Source of the DNA: Colwellia sp.
GTDB taxonomy: Bacteria > Pseudomonadota > Gammaproteobacteria > Enterobacterales > Alteromonadaceae
Direction of reading: 5' to 3'
Length of the DNA: 51,377 bases
Assembly: GCA_013215655.1 (NCBI GenBank)
Contig: JABSOX010000036.1
Span: 1 to 51,377 of the forward strand
This document shows, in pieces, positions 8,775 through 18,229 of the stretch (positions within the stretch are counted from its first letter, which is position 1; every line of letters begins with the position of its first letter). The translations under genes were made by a program, and so were the position numbers. Under the pieces are notes generated by a model. It had not been told where the DNA came from, ran no database searches, and worked only from the letters and a program-made list of their open reading frames with translations.

Positions 8775-10040
8775 TTAGCTAAATATAGCTTTCATCATCC
8801 AGAAAAATAGGATTGATAAGCCAGCGCCAATAGGCAGGGTAACCACCCAAGAGACAATAATATTTCTGACTACGCCGATGTTAATGGCAGCAATGCCTCG
8901 TGCCATTCCTACACCTAATACGCCACCCACTAAAGTTTGTGTGGTAGAAATAGGCAAACCAATACCAGAAGCAATAACCACCGTACTCGCTGCAGCTAAT
9001 TCAGCAGCAAAACCGCGACTTGGCGTTAAATGGGTAATGCCTTGACCAATGGTGGCGATAACTTTATGACCAAAGAGTGCAAGACCGGCAACAATACCAA
9101 AACCACCTAGTGGTAATATCCACCATGCAATCGCAGATTTTGCGGCTATTTGCCCTTCATTATCAACAATACTAACAACCGCCGCCAACGGACCAATTGC
9201 ATTGGCAACATCATTAGAGCCATGCGCAAAGGCCATACAACAAGCAGTTACTATCATCAATACCGCAAATACTTTTTCAACATTGGCATAATGAGTAGAC
9301 CTTGTCGCATTTTCATCAAAATTAAGACGTTGGATAAATATTTTACCAATGACCGCTACAACTAATGCCACAATCGCCGCATATATAAAGCCATCAGTCG
9401 TGCCAATATTTAAACCAATATGCTTAAGTCCTTTTTTAATGGTGACTAAAGCAAGTACAAAGCCCGCAAGAAACATGTAAAAAGGTACATAACGTTTAGC
9501 TTGTTCTAACGGTTTATCCGTATCAAAAATAAGTTTTTGTGCGCTATTAAAAATAAGGAATGCAATAACACCGGAAATAAGTGGGGTTATAATCCAGCTA
9601 CCAACGATATCAACAACCTTGCCCCACTCTACCGTGTCAGGACTCACCCCGACCGCAGCAAAACCAACAATAGCGCCAACAATAGAGTGAGTAGTTGATA
9701 CTGGCCAACCAAGAACGGAAGCAACTAACAACCACGTTGCTGCAGCAAACAGTGCCGAGATCATGCCATAAACGAGTAGTTCTGGTGTATCAACAAAGTA
9801 GCTCGCATCAATAATGCCTTTACGTATGGTTGAGGTTACCTCGCCACCTGCTAAATAAGCACCGGCAAACTCAAAAACCATTGCAATAATAATAGCTTGT
9901 TTAATGGTGAGAGCTTTTGAACCAACAGAAGTCCCCATCGCATTGGCAACATCATTTGCACCAATACCCCACGCCATAAAAAAACCAACTACACCAGCAA
10001 GAATAACAAGAGTGCCGCCGTGTGAAAGTAAAATATCCAT
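8775..10040 (-). CDS. pit: PiT-family inorganic phosphate transporter
   Basis: The 421-residue inner-membrane, ion-coupled, low-affinity phosphate symporter contains the two inverted-repeat signatures of the family. They are GANDVANAMGTSVGSKALT near residue 27 and AHGSNDVANAIGPLAAV near residue 273, each including the GxNDxxNA phosphate/cation motif. There are about ten to eleven hydrophobic segments. The gene follows the DUF47 gene by 9 bp, a pairing seen widely, where the DUF47 protein modulates the transporter. The stop is followed by a strong terminator. Having both Pit and Pst genes in one strand-consistent block suggests a high-affinity and a low-affinity uptake route side by side. Confidence 0.95.
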   Translation of the reverse strand: MDILLSHGGTLVILAGVVGFFMAWGIGANDVANAMGTSVGSKALTIKQAIIIAMVFEFAGAYLAGGEVTSTIRKGIIDASYFVDTPELLVYGMISALFAAATWLLVASVLGWPVSTTHSIVGAIVGFAAVGVSPDTVEWGKVVDIVGSWIITPLISGVIAFLIFNSAQKLIFDTDKPLEQAKRYVPFYMFLAGFVLALVTIKKGLKHIGLNIGTTDGFIYAAIVALVVAVIGKIFIQRLNFDENATRSTHYANVEKVFAVLMIVTACCMAFAHGSNDVANAIGPLAAVVSIVDNEGQIAAKSAIAWWILPLGGFGIVAGLALFGHKVIATIGQGITHLTPSRGFAAELAAASTVVIASGIGLPISTTQTLVGGVLGVGMARGIAAINIGVVRNIIVSWVVTLPIGAGLSILFFWMMKAIFS

Positions 10041-10049
10041 GACTACTCC

Positions 10050-10730
10050 TTATTTTCTAGCAAGTAAAATTTCTAAACGTGCACCAACACGCTCAGCTAA
10101 ATCGGCCAAACCACCAACCCATTCAATGATTTGATATAAAAACATCACATCAATTGGGTTTAAGTCGTTTTCTATCGCTAATAAATCACTACGTAATTTA
10201 ATTTGCATGCTATCCGTATCATCTTCAATAGCATCAAGCTGATTAATCATCTTTTCAACCAATTCAACTTCACGACCACGAAATCCAGTTTCTAATAAGT
10301 CATCTAACTCATTAATCGCATCCGCCGCTTTTTCAATCGCATCAAGATTACGTGCGACATATTCAACAAATGATGCTTGTAAAATTTCTGGTATGATAAG
10401 TTTACGTCCAAATATACGACCCGCAATGTCCTTTGCTTTATTGGCGATTTTGTCTTGTTGTGTTAATAGCTCCAACAAATCGGTACGGTCAACCGGCATA
10501 AATAAACCGCCAGGTAATTCTAATCGTAACTGACGTTTTAATTTATCAGCATCTTGTTCATATTTTGAAATTTTAGTACGAATCTTCCCTGCGGTGCTCC
10601 AATCTTGTTCTGCACATGCAGCAAAAAAAGGAACAAGTAAGTTGCTACATTTTGCAACTATCCTGATGTGTTTTTCCAATGGTTTAATAGGTGATTTTGC
10701 AAAGACACCAAGGATTGAATTTCTAGCCAT
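10050..10730 (-). CDS. DUF47 / TIGR00153 PhoU-like accessory protein of Pit
   Basis: The 226-residue, almost all-helical cytoplasmic protein starts MARNSILGVFAKSPIKPLEKHI, the hallmark opening of the TIGR00153 family. It then has PhoU-like helical bundles with acidic motifs (EQDADKLKRQLR; DAIEKAADAINELDDLLETGF; EDDTDSMQIKLR) likely to bind metal. Family members are encoded next to pit genes and are thought to regulate phosphate import. Here the stop lies 9 bp before the pit start, so the two are co-transcribed. It lies 176 bp downstream of phoU; no clear terminator is visible in that gap, so read-through from the pst genes is possible. Confidence 0.92.
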   Translation of the reverse strand: MARNSILGVFAKSPIKPLEKHIRIVAKCSNLLVPFFAACAEQDWSTAGKIRTKISKYEQDADKLKRQLRLELPGGLFMPVDRTDLLELLTQQDKIANKAKDIAGRIFGRKLIIPEILQASFVEYVARNLDAIEKAADAINELDDLLETGFRGREVELVEKMINQLDAIEDDTDSMQIKLRSDLLAIENDLNPIDVMFLYQIIEWVGGLADLAERVGARLEILLARK

Positions 10731-10906
10731 AATTTTTTCCGGGAGAACAAATTCTCTATGTTATTATTCGAAGCGGATATTAACCCATTTGTATCGAAGA
10801 TCAAATGCTTTAATTCGCATGATTTATAGCTTTAAAAACTACATATCCATTACAACTATTAATGGTTGAATAGCGATAAATTAAAATCCCTTTCTTCCGC
10901 TACTAT

Positions 10907-11605
10907 TTATAGCTTCTCTATATCTTCAGCCGTAGTATGTCGAACGTCTTTTCCTTTGACAAAATAAATAATGTATTCACAAATATTTTGACATCGATCA
11001 CCTATTCGCTCTAAAGCGCGCGCCGACCAAATGACACTCATTACCTGTGGAATAGATCGTGGGTCTTCCATCATATAAGTCATTAATTGACGCATTAACG
11101 CTTCATATTCACGGTCAATTTTTACATCACTTTTATGAAGAGCAATAGCGTCGTCTACATCCATGCGCGTAAACGCATCTAAGGTATCTTGTAACCCCTC
11201 AAGAACCCGCCGTCCTAAATTATCTAAGTTAAGCAATAGATCTTTATGTTTATTGGTTAAACTTTCTAGAGTGACTTTAGCTATTTTAGTCGCTTCATCA
11301 CCAATTCGCTCTAAATCAGCAATTGTTTTTATAATCGCCATGATTAAACGTAAATCACCCGCGGCTGGTTGGCGTTTGGCAATAATACGTGTACATTCAT
11401 CGTCGATGGTGACTTCTAAATTATTCACCTGATAATCATTTCTTAAAACAATTTTTGCAAGTACTTCATCTGCTTCACTCACAGAGGTTAAAGCATCATT
11501 AAGTTGCTTTTCGACAATACCGCCCATTTGCATCACTAAATTAATAACACGCTCTAAGTCTTCATTAAACTGACCTGAAATGTGACGACTGTTTAAACTA
11601 TTCAT
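10907..11605 (-). CDS. phoU: Phosphate uptake regulator PhoU
   Basis: The 232-residue protein is the usual length for PhoU, a cytoplasmic two-bundle helical protein that links the Pst transporter to the PhoR sensor kinase and represses the Pho regulon when phosphate is plentiful. The two repeats show the acidic metal-binding motifs, for example DDECTRIIAKRQPAAGDLR with IADLERIGDEATKIAK in the first half and the matching ALERIGDRCQNICEYIIYFVKG in the second. It is last in the pstC-pstA-pstB-phoU order, 60 bp after pstB, the same order as in other gammaproteobacteria. Confidence 0.95.
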   Translation of the reverse strand: MNSLNSRHISGQFNEDLERVINLVMQMGGIVEKQLNDALTSVSEADEVLAKIVLRNDYQVNNLEVTIDDECTRIIAKRQPAAGDLRLIMAIIKTIADLERIGDEATKIAKVTLESLTNKHKDLLLNLDNLGRRVLEGLQDTLDAFTRMDVDDAIALHKSDVKIDREYEALMRQLMTYMMEDPRSIPQVMSVIWSARALERIGDRCQNICEYIIYFVKGKDVRHTTAEDIEKL

Positions 11606-11665
11606 TTTTAAACCTTTAATTTTCGAGTAGTACTAAAATTTTTATTTGAAGTTAAAACTAAATGA

Positions 11666-12490
11666 TTAACCATAACGACCCGTAATATAATCTTCAGTTT
11701 TCTTTTTGTTTGGCATGGTAAACAACGTATTGGTATCGCTATATTCAATTAAGTCGCCCATATACATAAATGCCGTTTGATCCGAAACACGTGCCGCTTG
11801 TTGCATGTTATGCGTAACAATTACCACGGTGAATTGTTTTTTTAAATCATTAATTAGCTCTTCAATAACCAAGGTAGAAATAGGGTCAAGTGCTGATGTG
11901 GGCTCATCCAATAACAAAACTTCAGGCTTAATCGCAATAGCACGAGCAATCACTAAACGTTGTTGCTGACCACCGGATAAACCCAAGGCACTTTCATGTA
12001 AGCGATCTTTTACTTCATTCCAAAGTGCGGCACTTTTTAAAGCTGTTTCTACCGCTTCATCTAAAGCACGACGATTTTTCTCACCCATAATACGCAATCC
12101 ATAAACAACATTTTCGTAAATGCTTTTTGGAAATGGATTAGGACGCTGAAAAACCATTCCAACTTTTCTACGAAGTTCAGCAACATCAATATGACGGTCA
12201 TAAATATTTTCGCCATGTAGATTGATTTCACCGGTTATTTTACAAATATCAACCAGATCATTCATGCGATTAATACAACGTAACAAGGTTGATTTACCAC
12301 AACCACTAGGACCGATAAATGCAGTTACCTGCCCTTTAGGAATAGACATCGTAATATTTTGTAAGGCTTGTTTATCACCATAGAACAAATTTAATCCTTT
12401 AATATCTAAGGCTATTTGTTCTGGTGATAAGTTTTCCAAATCCATCTTATTTGGACTGTCTGCCAACGCTTTGGGTTTTACAGAAATCAT
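11666..12490 (-). CDS. pstB: Phosphate ABC transporter ATP-binding protein PstB
   Basis: The 274-residue ATPase of the high-affinity phosphate importer has Walker [11 protein letters not shown]-loop [20 protein letters not shown], signature [14 protein letters not shown], Walker [13 protein letters not shown] and switch histidine [17 protein letters not shown] and the TGRYG C-terminus are specific for PstB. A leader of about 25 residues precedes the core compared with shorter homologues. The gene is separated from pstA by 360 bp holding a palindromic repeat element, unlike the tight spacing usual in this operon. Confidence 0.96.
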   Translation of the reverse strand: MISVKPKALADSPNKMDLENLSPEQIALDIKGLNLFYGDKQALQNITMSIPKGQVTAFIGPSGCGKSTLLRCINRMNDLVDICKITGEINLHGENIYDRHIDVAELRRKVGMVFQRPNPFPKSIYENVVYGLRIMGEKNRRALDEAVETALKSAALWNEVKDRLHESALGLSGGQQQRLVIARAIAIKPEVLLLDEPTSALDPISTLVIEELINDLKKQFTVVIVTHNMQQAARVSDQTAFMYMGDLIEYSDTNTLFTMPNKKKTEDYITGRYG

Positions 12491-12511
12491 ATTTTGCTCT
12501 TTATCTATTTA

Positions 12512-12775
12512 ATACCAATTCCATTAAGTTTCTTCCCATTCAGCGAGATTTAAAAGGCTTAGAGGCAAGGCATTGATTGCAGAGAATGGTTGTTCCATTG
12601 TCAAAATCAATAACGCAGGCTGTAAGCCTTTTAAACTCGCCCTTCGGGAGTTTTTCAGCGATTCGATAACCGCACAGAATTTCTTTAATATAGAATGACT
12701 ATATACAAAAAAATTCTATTTGTTCTCAAACCGCTGACAAGCTCTGAGTGGGAACAAACTTAATGGAAATGGTAT
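12512..12775. repeat. MITE-like palindromic element inside the pst operon
   Basis: The 264-bp non-coding element fills the pstA-pstB gap. Its ends are near-perfect terminal inverted repeats of about 32 bp (29 of 32 matching), beginning ATACCAATTCCATTAAG on the left and, read inward, ATACCATTTCCATTAAG on the right. A second inverted repeat lies inside: GCGAG-A-TTTAAAAGGCTTA (12543-12561) against TAAGCCTTTTAAA-CTCGC (12623-12640). Adjacent AT-rich bases could be a TA target duplication. No transposase is encoded, so it would be a non-autonomous element. Confidence 0.75.
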
Positions 12776-12850
12776 AACTATGAAGTGACAAGGTTAACTA
12801 TCACTTCATTCTATAATTTGAATGAAATACTCACTAAGTCGCCGTGCGTT

Positions 12851-14521
12851 TTAATGATCTAACATACGATATTTTTCTCGTAACTTATTACGAATGGATA
12901 CTGCGGTCATATTTAAGCAAACAATAATGGTGACCAATAACAAGGCTGTAGCAAAAACTAATGGCCTTGCAGCTTCAACGTTAGGGCTTTGAAAACCAAC
13001 ATCATAAATATGAAAACCTAAATGCATAAACTTGCGATCTAAATGAAGAAAAGGAAAGTTACCATCAAGGGGCAAATTAGGCGCCATTTTAACCACACCT
13101 ACTAACATTAGTGGCGCAACTTCACCGGCAGCACGGGCAATAGCTAAAATTATACCAGTCATAATCGCAGGACTGGCAATAGGTAAAATGATCCGCCATA
13201 AAGTTTCGGCTTTGGTTGCTCCTAACGCTAAACTGCCATGACGCATTGCTACAGGTATACGCGATAAACCTTCTTCAGTTGATACAATAACTACTGGCAA
13301 GGTTAAAATAGCTAAGGTAATTGCTGACCACATCACCCCCGGCGTACCAAATGTTGGACTTGGCAGTGTTTCCGCATAAAACAATTGATCTAAACTACCG
13401 CCAACCATGTAAACAAAAAAGCCTAAACCAAATACGCCATAAACAATAGAAGGTACACCAGCCAAATTAATTACAGCGATACGTAGTAGTTTCGTAAAAG
13501 CATTATTACCTGCATATTCATGTAAGTAGATAGCAGCTATAACCCCCATAGGCGATACAATAACCGTCATTAATAACACCATCAGTACCGTACCAAATAT
13601 AGCCGGAAATACACCACCTTCAGTATTTGCCTCTCGAGGATCATCAACAATAAATGACGCAACTTGATGCATAAACATCAATGTTCTTTCAAATAAACCT
13701 AATTGGTTGTTATAACTCACTTGCAAAATATGCTCAAAGTTAATGGTAACTAACTGTCCGTCCATGGCGCGTACAATAAGTTGATCACGGACAACCTCGT
13801 GTCGAAGTGCCATCAGTTTTTCTTCTAATTGTAGATATTCTTGCTGCAGAGCTACTGTTTCTGTTTTAAAGCGCTGCATTAGCTCAGGTGTTAACGACTT
13901 ATCAAGATTATGTTTACGTTCTTTCAAACGTAAACGTTCAAGTTGATAATTGATGGCGCCAATATCAGTTTTTTGTAAATCTTCAATTTGATCTTGAAAC
14001 GTATCTACTCGCTCTTGTAGTTGTGGTAATTGTGATAAATCAACTTTTTTGCCGTCTAATATTAATGAATCGATATAACCATAAAAATTACCATTAGTAC
14101 GACGCTCAATAACAACTAGATCTTCAGGTGTGGTCATTGACTGTATATGTGGCACTAATAACCAACGAAAATCTAAACTCACTAATTCTCGGTTACCTGT
14201 TTTAATTAGGAAGCGCTCAATAGTTTCTTGACCGGGTTTAAGTTTAATATTGGTATGTGCAAGTTGTGATGCAGGTATTTTTTCACGGTCATAAATTTCA
14301 CCAATAACTGTGGAGCTAATGCCCTTATCATCAAGTAATTCAAATTGATAAAGATCTGCAGGCCAAAAGTATGAAAGCCCTTTTAATGCAATCAAGCCTA
14401 GTAATCCTAAAACGGAGATCAAGCTAATGCTTACTCCTGCTGCAGATAACCATACCCAAGGTGAACCGGAACGAAACCACTTTTTCATATTACCATTCTC
14501 TTTATTGCTATTTTTCATCAT
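12851..14521 (-). CDS. pstA: Phosphate ABC transporter permease PstA, long form
   Basis: The 556-residue inner-membrane permease is nearly twice the length of E. coli PstA. Residues ~14-45 give a first membrane segment (WVWLSAAGVSISLISVLGLLGLIALKG). Residues ~60-290 form an extra soluble, probably periplasmic region with a helical coiled-coil stretch (ERVDTFQDQIEDLQKTDIG ... LQQEYLQLEEKLMALRHEVV). From ~300 on is the canonical permease with the EAA-type loop contacting PstB (LALGATKAETLWRIILPIASPAIMTG). Long PstA forms are known in marine gammaproteobacteria; the role of the extra domain is not established. Two start codons lie side by side (ATGATG at 14521), and a third possible ATG lies 11 codons downstream. 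It follows pstC by 42 bp. Confidence 0.92.
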   Translation of the reverse strand: MMKNSNKENGNMKKWFRSGSPWVWLSAAGVSISLISVLGLLGLIALKGLSYFWPADLYQFELLDDKGISSTVIGEIYDREKIPASQLAHTNIKLKPGQETIERFLIKTGNRELVSLDFRWLLVPHIQSMTTPEDLVVIERRTNGNFYGYIDSLILDGKKVDLSQLPQLQERVDTFQDQIEDLQKTDIGAINYQLERLRLKERKHNLDKSLTPELMQRFKTETVALQQEYLQLEEKLMALRHEVVRDQLIVRAMDGQLVTINFEHILQVSYNNQLGLFERTLMFMHQVASFIVDDPREANTEGGVFPAIFGTVLMVLLMTVIVSPMGVIAAIYLHEYAGNNAFTKLLRIAVINLAGVPSIVYGVFGLGFFVYMVGGSLDQLFYAETLPSPTFGTPGVMWSAITLAILTLPVVIVSTEEGLSRIPVAMRHGSLALGATKAETLWRIILPIASPAIMTGIILAIARAAGEVAPLMLVGVVKMAPNLPLDGNFPFLHLDRKFMHLGFHIYDVGFQSPNVEAARPLVFATALLLVTIIVCLNMTAVSIRNKLREKYRMLDH

Positions 14522-14563
14522 ATTTCTTTCAATTTATACTTTGAGTTTATTGATCTAGTTAAG

Positions 14564-16795
14564 CTATAAAGAGCTATATTTTTCACGTAAACGCTGACGA
14601 ACAAATTCAGCAAGAGTATTAAAAACAAACGTAAAGACAAACAGTACAAATGCTGCGAGGAATAAAATTCGATAATGTGAACTACCCACTTCTGACTCCG
14701 GCATTTCAACGGCAATATTAGCGGCGAGTGTTCTCATTCCCTGGAAGATACTCCAATCCAAAATTGGCGTATTACCTGTTGCCATCAAAACAATCATAGT
14801 TTCACCTACCGCTCGACCCAGCCCCATCATTACCGCAGAAAAAATTCCCGGGCTCGCGGTAAGTAATACCACTTTAATCAGGGTTTGCCATTGCGTAGCA
14901 CCTAATGCTAATGAGCCACTGGTTAAATGACGTGGCACACTAAAAATAGCATCTTCAGTCATCGTGAAAATGGTGGGGATAACCGCAAATCCCATCGCAA
15001 TACCAACAACTAGGGCATTACGTTGGTCAAAACTAATACCTAGCTCGTTGGTAATATATTGACGCATATCACCACCAAACAAGTGCAACTCTGCTACCGG
15101 AGATAAACTAAATGCGGCATAGCCGGCAAGTAATAAAACGGGAATTAAGATCATTGGCGCTAACGTTTCAGGGACATGGTTTTTAATGTGTTTAGGTAAG
15201 TTATGCCAAGCAAAAGCGGTTATTAACGTTGAACAAGGAAGAAATATCACTAACAAAAATACCGCTGGTAAGAAATCCTCAATTAACGGTGCGAGCCAAA
15301 GCCCTGCTAAAAAGCCCAAAATAACGGTAGGTAAGGCTTCCATTAACTCGATAGTCGGTTTAACTTTTTTACGTAAACCCGGTGTCATAAAGTATGCGGT
15401 ATAAATAGCGGCAGATAAGGCAATAGGTACAGCAAATAACATCGCATATAAAGCAGCTTTAATGGTACCAAATGAGATTGGAACTAAAGAAAATTTCCCT
15501 TCAAAATCGTCAGATCCCGAAGTAGATTGCCAAATAAAGTCAGGCTCTGGATAACCTTCATACCAAACTTCTTGCCACAATGCTGACAATGTAACCTCAG
15601 GGTGTTCATTTTCAACCGAAAAGAGCTCTAGCTTATTCTCATTAATTAACAATAAACCGTCAGCACGTGGTGAAATAACCATGGCATTGGGCTGACCATC
15701 GCTAATTTTACCTTGCCATAAATGCGCTTCACTGGTGGTATAAAAAACATCAACAACACCCGATAAGGTCATGGTATAAAAACTTTTCCGAAACTGCTCA
15801 GTTACAATACGGCTAACCGCTTCATTGTTTTTTGTTGTAAAGGTTCTTATTTGTTTAAATTGACGACCATTTTTACCCGCCACTTCAAACCATTGACTAA
15901 CAGTGCCGGCATTATCTCCTAGCAATATAGAACTGCCGCCAGATAAAAGTGCCATGGTTGTTAATTCAGTTACAGAAGATATTTCGGCTTTTAACGATAC
16001 ATTATCTTCATCATCCAATTCAAAAATTGAAATGATATTGCCACTGCGAATAAATGCGAGAGTAAGATCTGGTGTAATTAAAATGTCATCAACAATATTA
16101 TGAACAAAATCAATTTCTTGATAATTTGTTTCATAAGCAGGGTCATAGTTAAAATCATCTTCAGCAATGAAGGTAGTTTTAATCAAACGGTTATCATCAG
16201 TAAAAGCAATGAACATCGCTTGTTCTTCAGTCATGGCAAACGCTAATTTTTTAATCGTTTTATTTTGCTGATCAATTATTAAATTTTCATTACCCAACGG
16301 ATAACCAATACTTGGAATAATGGTTCTCGTATCGTCGGTATATGTTGCTTTAAATTGAGGAGTGATCAATTGAATATTGTTTTGATTATCAATCAGCAGT
16401 TTTAAGTAAACTCCTGATTCAATGATCATGTCCAATTGATTATTTTCAGCTAATAAATTTTTTGACAAAACTTTATAGCCAACAGCATGTTCAGACGTTG
16501 CTTTAAGTTGATAGAAATCGACAATGCCTTCTTTATTAATTTGATAAGCGAGCTCTTGTAGCTCATCAAGACCAGCGCTTAACGTATCACTGGAGTTTTC
16601 AGCTCTTTTATCAATAACGAAACTAACGTTTGGCTCAACCTTGGCTGAGTTAAATATAGGTTTAATTACATAGAGTAAATACATAAAAATTAGCACTAAA
16701 GTAAAAAGTACACTGATGCCACCCAATGTAATCAACCATTTTGCTAATGAATTTTTCAGCCTACGAGTGCCAGAAGAGTTAAGTGCTATTGTCAC
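14564..16795 (-). CDS. pstC: Phosphate ABC transporter permease PstC, long form
   Basis: The 743-residue permease partners PstA. A membrane segment at ~20-50 is followed by a large insert (~55-440) of beta-rich repeats with propeller character (LAFIRSGNIISIFELDDEDN; GGSSILLGDNAGTVSQWFEVAG). The C-terminal ~300 residues are the permease proper, with LALGATQWQTLIKVVLLTASPGIFSAVMMGLGRAVGETM as the ATPase-contacting loop. The insert probably sits in the periplasm between the first two membrane helices, where it could meet the phosphate-binding protein (inference). The start is GTG, with AAAGG 8 bases before it. It is first in its operon, downstream of a Pho-box-like site. No pstS gene is present on either side. 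Confidence 0.93.
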   Translation of the reverse strand: MTIALNSSGTRRLKNSLAKWLITLGGISVLFTLVLIFMYLLYVIKPIFNSAKVEPNVSFVIDKRAENSSDTLSAGLDELQELAYQINKEGIVDFYQLKATSEHAVGYKVLSKNLLAENNQLDMIIESGVYLKLLIDNQNNIQLITPQFKATYTDDTRTIIPSIGYPLGNENLIIDQQNKTIKKLAFAMTEEQAMFIAFTDDNRLIKTTFIAEDDFNYDPAYETNYQEIDFVHNIVDDILITPDLTLAFIRSGNIISIFELDDEDNVSLKAEISSVTELTTMALLSGGSSILLGDNAGTVSQWFEVAGKNGRQFKQIRTFTTKNNEAVSRIVTEQFRKSFYTMTLSGVVDVFYTTSEAHLWQGKISDGQPNAMVISPRADGLLLINENKLELFSVENEHPEVTLSALWQEVWYEGYPEPDFIWQSTSGSDDFEGKFSLVPISFGTIKAALYAMLFAVPIALSAAIYTAYFMTPGLRKKVKPTIELMEALPTVILGFLAGLWLAPLIEDFLPAVFLLVIFLPCSTLITAFAWHNLPKHIKNHVPETLAPMILIPVLLLAGYAAFSLSPVAELHLFGGDMRQYITNELGISFDQRNALVVGIAMGFAVIPTIFTMTEDAIFSVPRHLTSGSLALGATQWQTLIKVVLLTASPGIFSAVMMGLGRAVGETMIVLMATGNTPILDWSIFQGMRTLAANIAVEMPESEVGSSHYRILFLAAFVLFVFTFVFNTLAEFVRQRLREKYSSL

Positions 16796-16835
16796 TAAAA
16801 TGCCTTTATTTATGATAGTTTTTACAACACTGAGA

Positions 16836-16869
16836 AGTATAAGACAATTTTATTACACTTTTGTGACAT
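16836..16869 (-). promoter_or_regulatory. Pho box and -10 element of the pst promoter
   Basis: Read on the minus strand, 16869-16851 is ATGTCACAAAAGTGTAATA. It matches the PhoB-box pattern of two TGTCA-type 7-mers spaced by 4 bp at about 15 of 19 positions. Nine bases further is TATACT (16841-16836), a good -10. This spacing, with the box replacing a -35, is the arrangement known for PhoB-activated promoters. It lies about 40 bp upstream of the pstC GTG. Confidence 0.7.
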
Positions 16870-17129
16870 CGAGTATTTTAAACAGAGGGAAATATTTTGA
16901 TGAGAGTTTGCGAGTCTTTGTAAAAAAGATGAGTGCGTCATCAAATGGGAATATTTAACATATAAGTTACGTTTTTTTGACTGCCTCTAACCATTGAAAT
17001 TAATCTCCTATACAATCACTAGTACCACCAAGAAGTCCTTTATAAGGAGCCACTTTATTTGGAGTTTGTAGTTAAAAAAGATGTTAAAGGCAAGAATTAC
17101 TACACAGCGGACATTAACAGTATTCTATG

Positions 17130-17265
17130 ATTGATACAAAAAGCGGTTGGTTTGGGCCGGAAAGTGGACGTTAACGGAAGCTAAATGCTCCGCCCTGTGC
17201 AGAGCCGCATGCAGGGGGTGTGGGGCTGGAGGTTATAAACCTCCGGCTACCCGATTATATTCATT
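17130..17265 (+). other. Possible group II intron 3'-end remnant
   Basis: This GC-rich island in AT-rich sequence contains two RNA-like hairpins. CCCTG-TGC-AGAGCC-GCA-TG-CAGGG has the two-base 3' bulge of a domain-V-like helix. A second stem, GGAGGTT-ATA-AACCTCC, is domain-VI-like, followed by GGCTACCCGATT, which resembles the end of some bacterial group II introns. No reverse transcriptase is encoded. The match is from memory of such tails rather than an alignment. The rest of 16870-17335 shows no gene; an ORF of 126 codons across it has no recognisable protein. Confidence 0.35.
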
Positions 17266-17335
17266 TTTCTCGCTCGCCTTAATTAAAGATGGGCTGGCTC
17301 CTTTTGGTATCACGCTTAATGCTATTGAGTATGAT

Positions 17336-18229
17336 TTATTGTTTGGTTCTGAGGTTATCAATAACCTGGGCATCCACCCAATATTTTTTTCCTACGTAAT
17401 TACGGCTTCCATCTTCTTCGACTTTCCACTCTCCTCTACTAAAAAAGAGGTATTTTCCGTCATATGTCACCTGTGGGGCACTTTCCTGGAAATCTGTGTT
17501 TATTTGCGGGCCCATATTTATTGGTGATAACCAAGATCCATCTTCTTGTTTAAAACTAATGTAGAGATCCGATTGTCCGTAGCCATCTTCTCGCACTACA
17601 TCCCAAATTAAATAGGATTCATCTGGAGCAATATATGGATGAGCAATCCATTTACCTTCATTCATCTCGTTACTCAATTTCACTGGGGATTCATATTGGC
17701 CATCAGTCAGTCGAGAATAACTAAGTTTACCGTGTCCCGTATAAAAATCTTTTTTAAAGAGAGGAAAATAATAAGTACCTTTAGATGAAACCGATAAACC
17801 ATGAGCTGTTTGTCTTAAGAACTCTCCTGGGCTTTTAGGGTCCGACCAACCTTTGTCGGTTCGTTCCCTATATTCCTTACCAACGTACATTATATTTCCA
17901 TCAGCGGAGAATTGTGGCCACTTTATATCAGTCTCAGATTCCTGCCCCCAGCGATTTTGTTCATAACGAATAACAAAAAATGTGCGTTTTTTATATTTCC
18001 CACTTCTCCTAGTGAAATAGAACTCCTTCATATCTGGTGAAAACCAACCAGCATCAAACCTTCCTTCTGGAGATACTATTTTAGGATCAAAAAGTTTAGG
18101 AATTAAGGCCGGTGGCTTTTCTCCAAAATAGCGACTTTCTACGGTTGGAGATTTATCTTTACTATAACTATTGCCACTCATAGTTATAGTAGAAAACAGT
18201 AATACAATTGAAATACAAATTCGATTCAT
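17336..18229 (-). CDS. Secreted PD40 / TolB-like beta-propeller protein
   Basis: The 297-residue protein has a signal peptide (MNRICISIVLLFSTITMSGNSYS) and a mature domain made of short propeller strands with repeated aromatic/Asp-Gly turns. Examples are DAGWFSPDMKEFYFTRR, DIKWPQFSADGNIMYVGKE, AHPYIAPDESYLIWDVV and SAPQVTYDGKYLFFSRG. This is the WD40-like PD40 family, probably periplasmic. No catalytic residues can be named. It stands alone, with AAAGGAAAAG upstream of the ATG. It has no sequence-level link to the propeller at 4661 beyond fold type. Confidence 0.75.
   Translation of the reverse strand: MNRICISIVLLFSTITMSGNSYSKDKSPTVESRYFGEKPPALIPKLFDPKIVSPEGRFDAGWFSPDMKEFYFTRRSGKYKKRTFFVIRYEQNRWGQESETDIKWPQFSADGNIMYVGKEYRERTDKGWSDPKSPGEFLRQTAHGLSVSSKGTYYFPLFKKDFYTGHGKLSYSRLTDGQYESPVKLSNEMNEGKWIAHPYIAPDESYLIWDVVREDGYGQSDLYISFKQEDGSWLSPINMGPQINTDFQESAPQVTYDGKYLFFSRGEWKVEEDGSRNYVGKKYWVDAQVIDNLRTKQ

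Noticed and set aside
8775-16795. Phosphonate or polyphosphate gene content in the phosphate block
   Set aside because: All genes are accounted for as Pst, PhoU, DUF47 and Pit; no additional enzyme is encoded.
17147-17527. 126-codon ORF on the plus strand
   Set aside because: It spans the structured GC-rich island and the antisense of the PD40 gene; the translation shows no domain and no ribosome-binding site.
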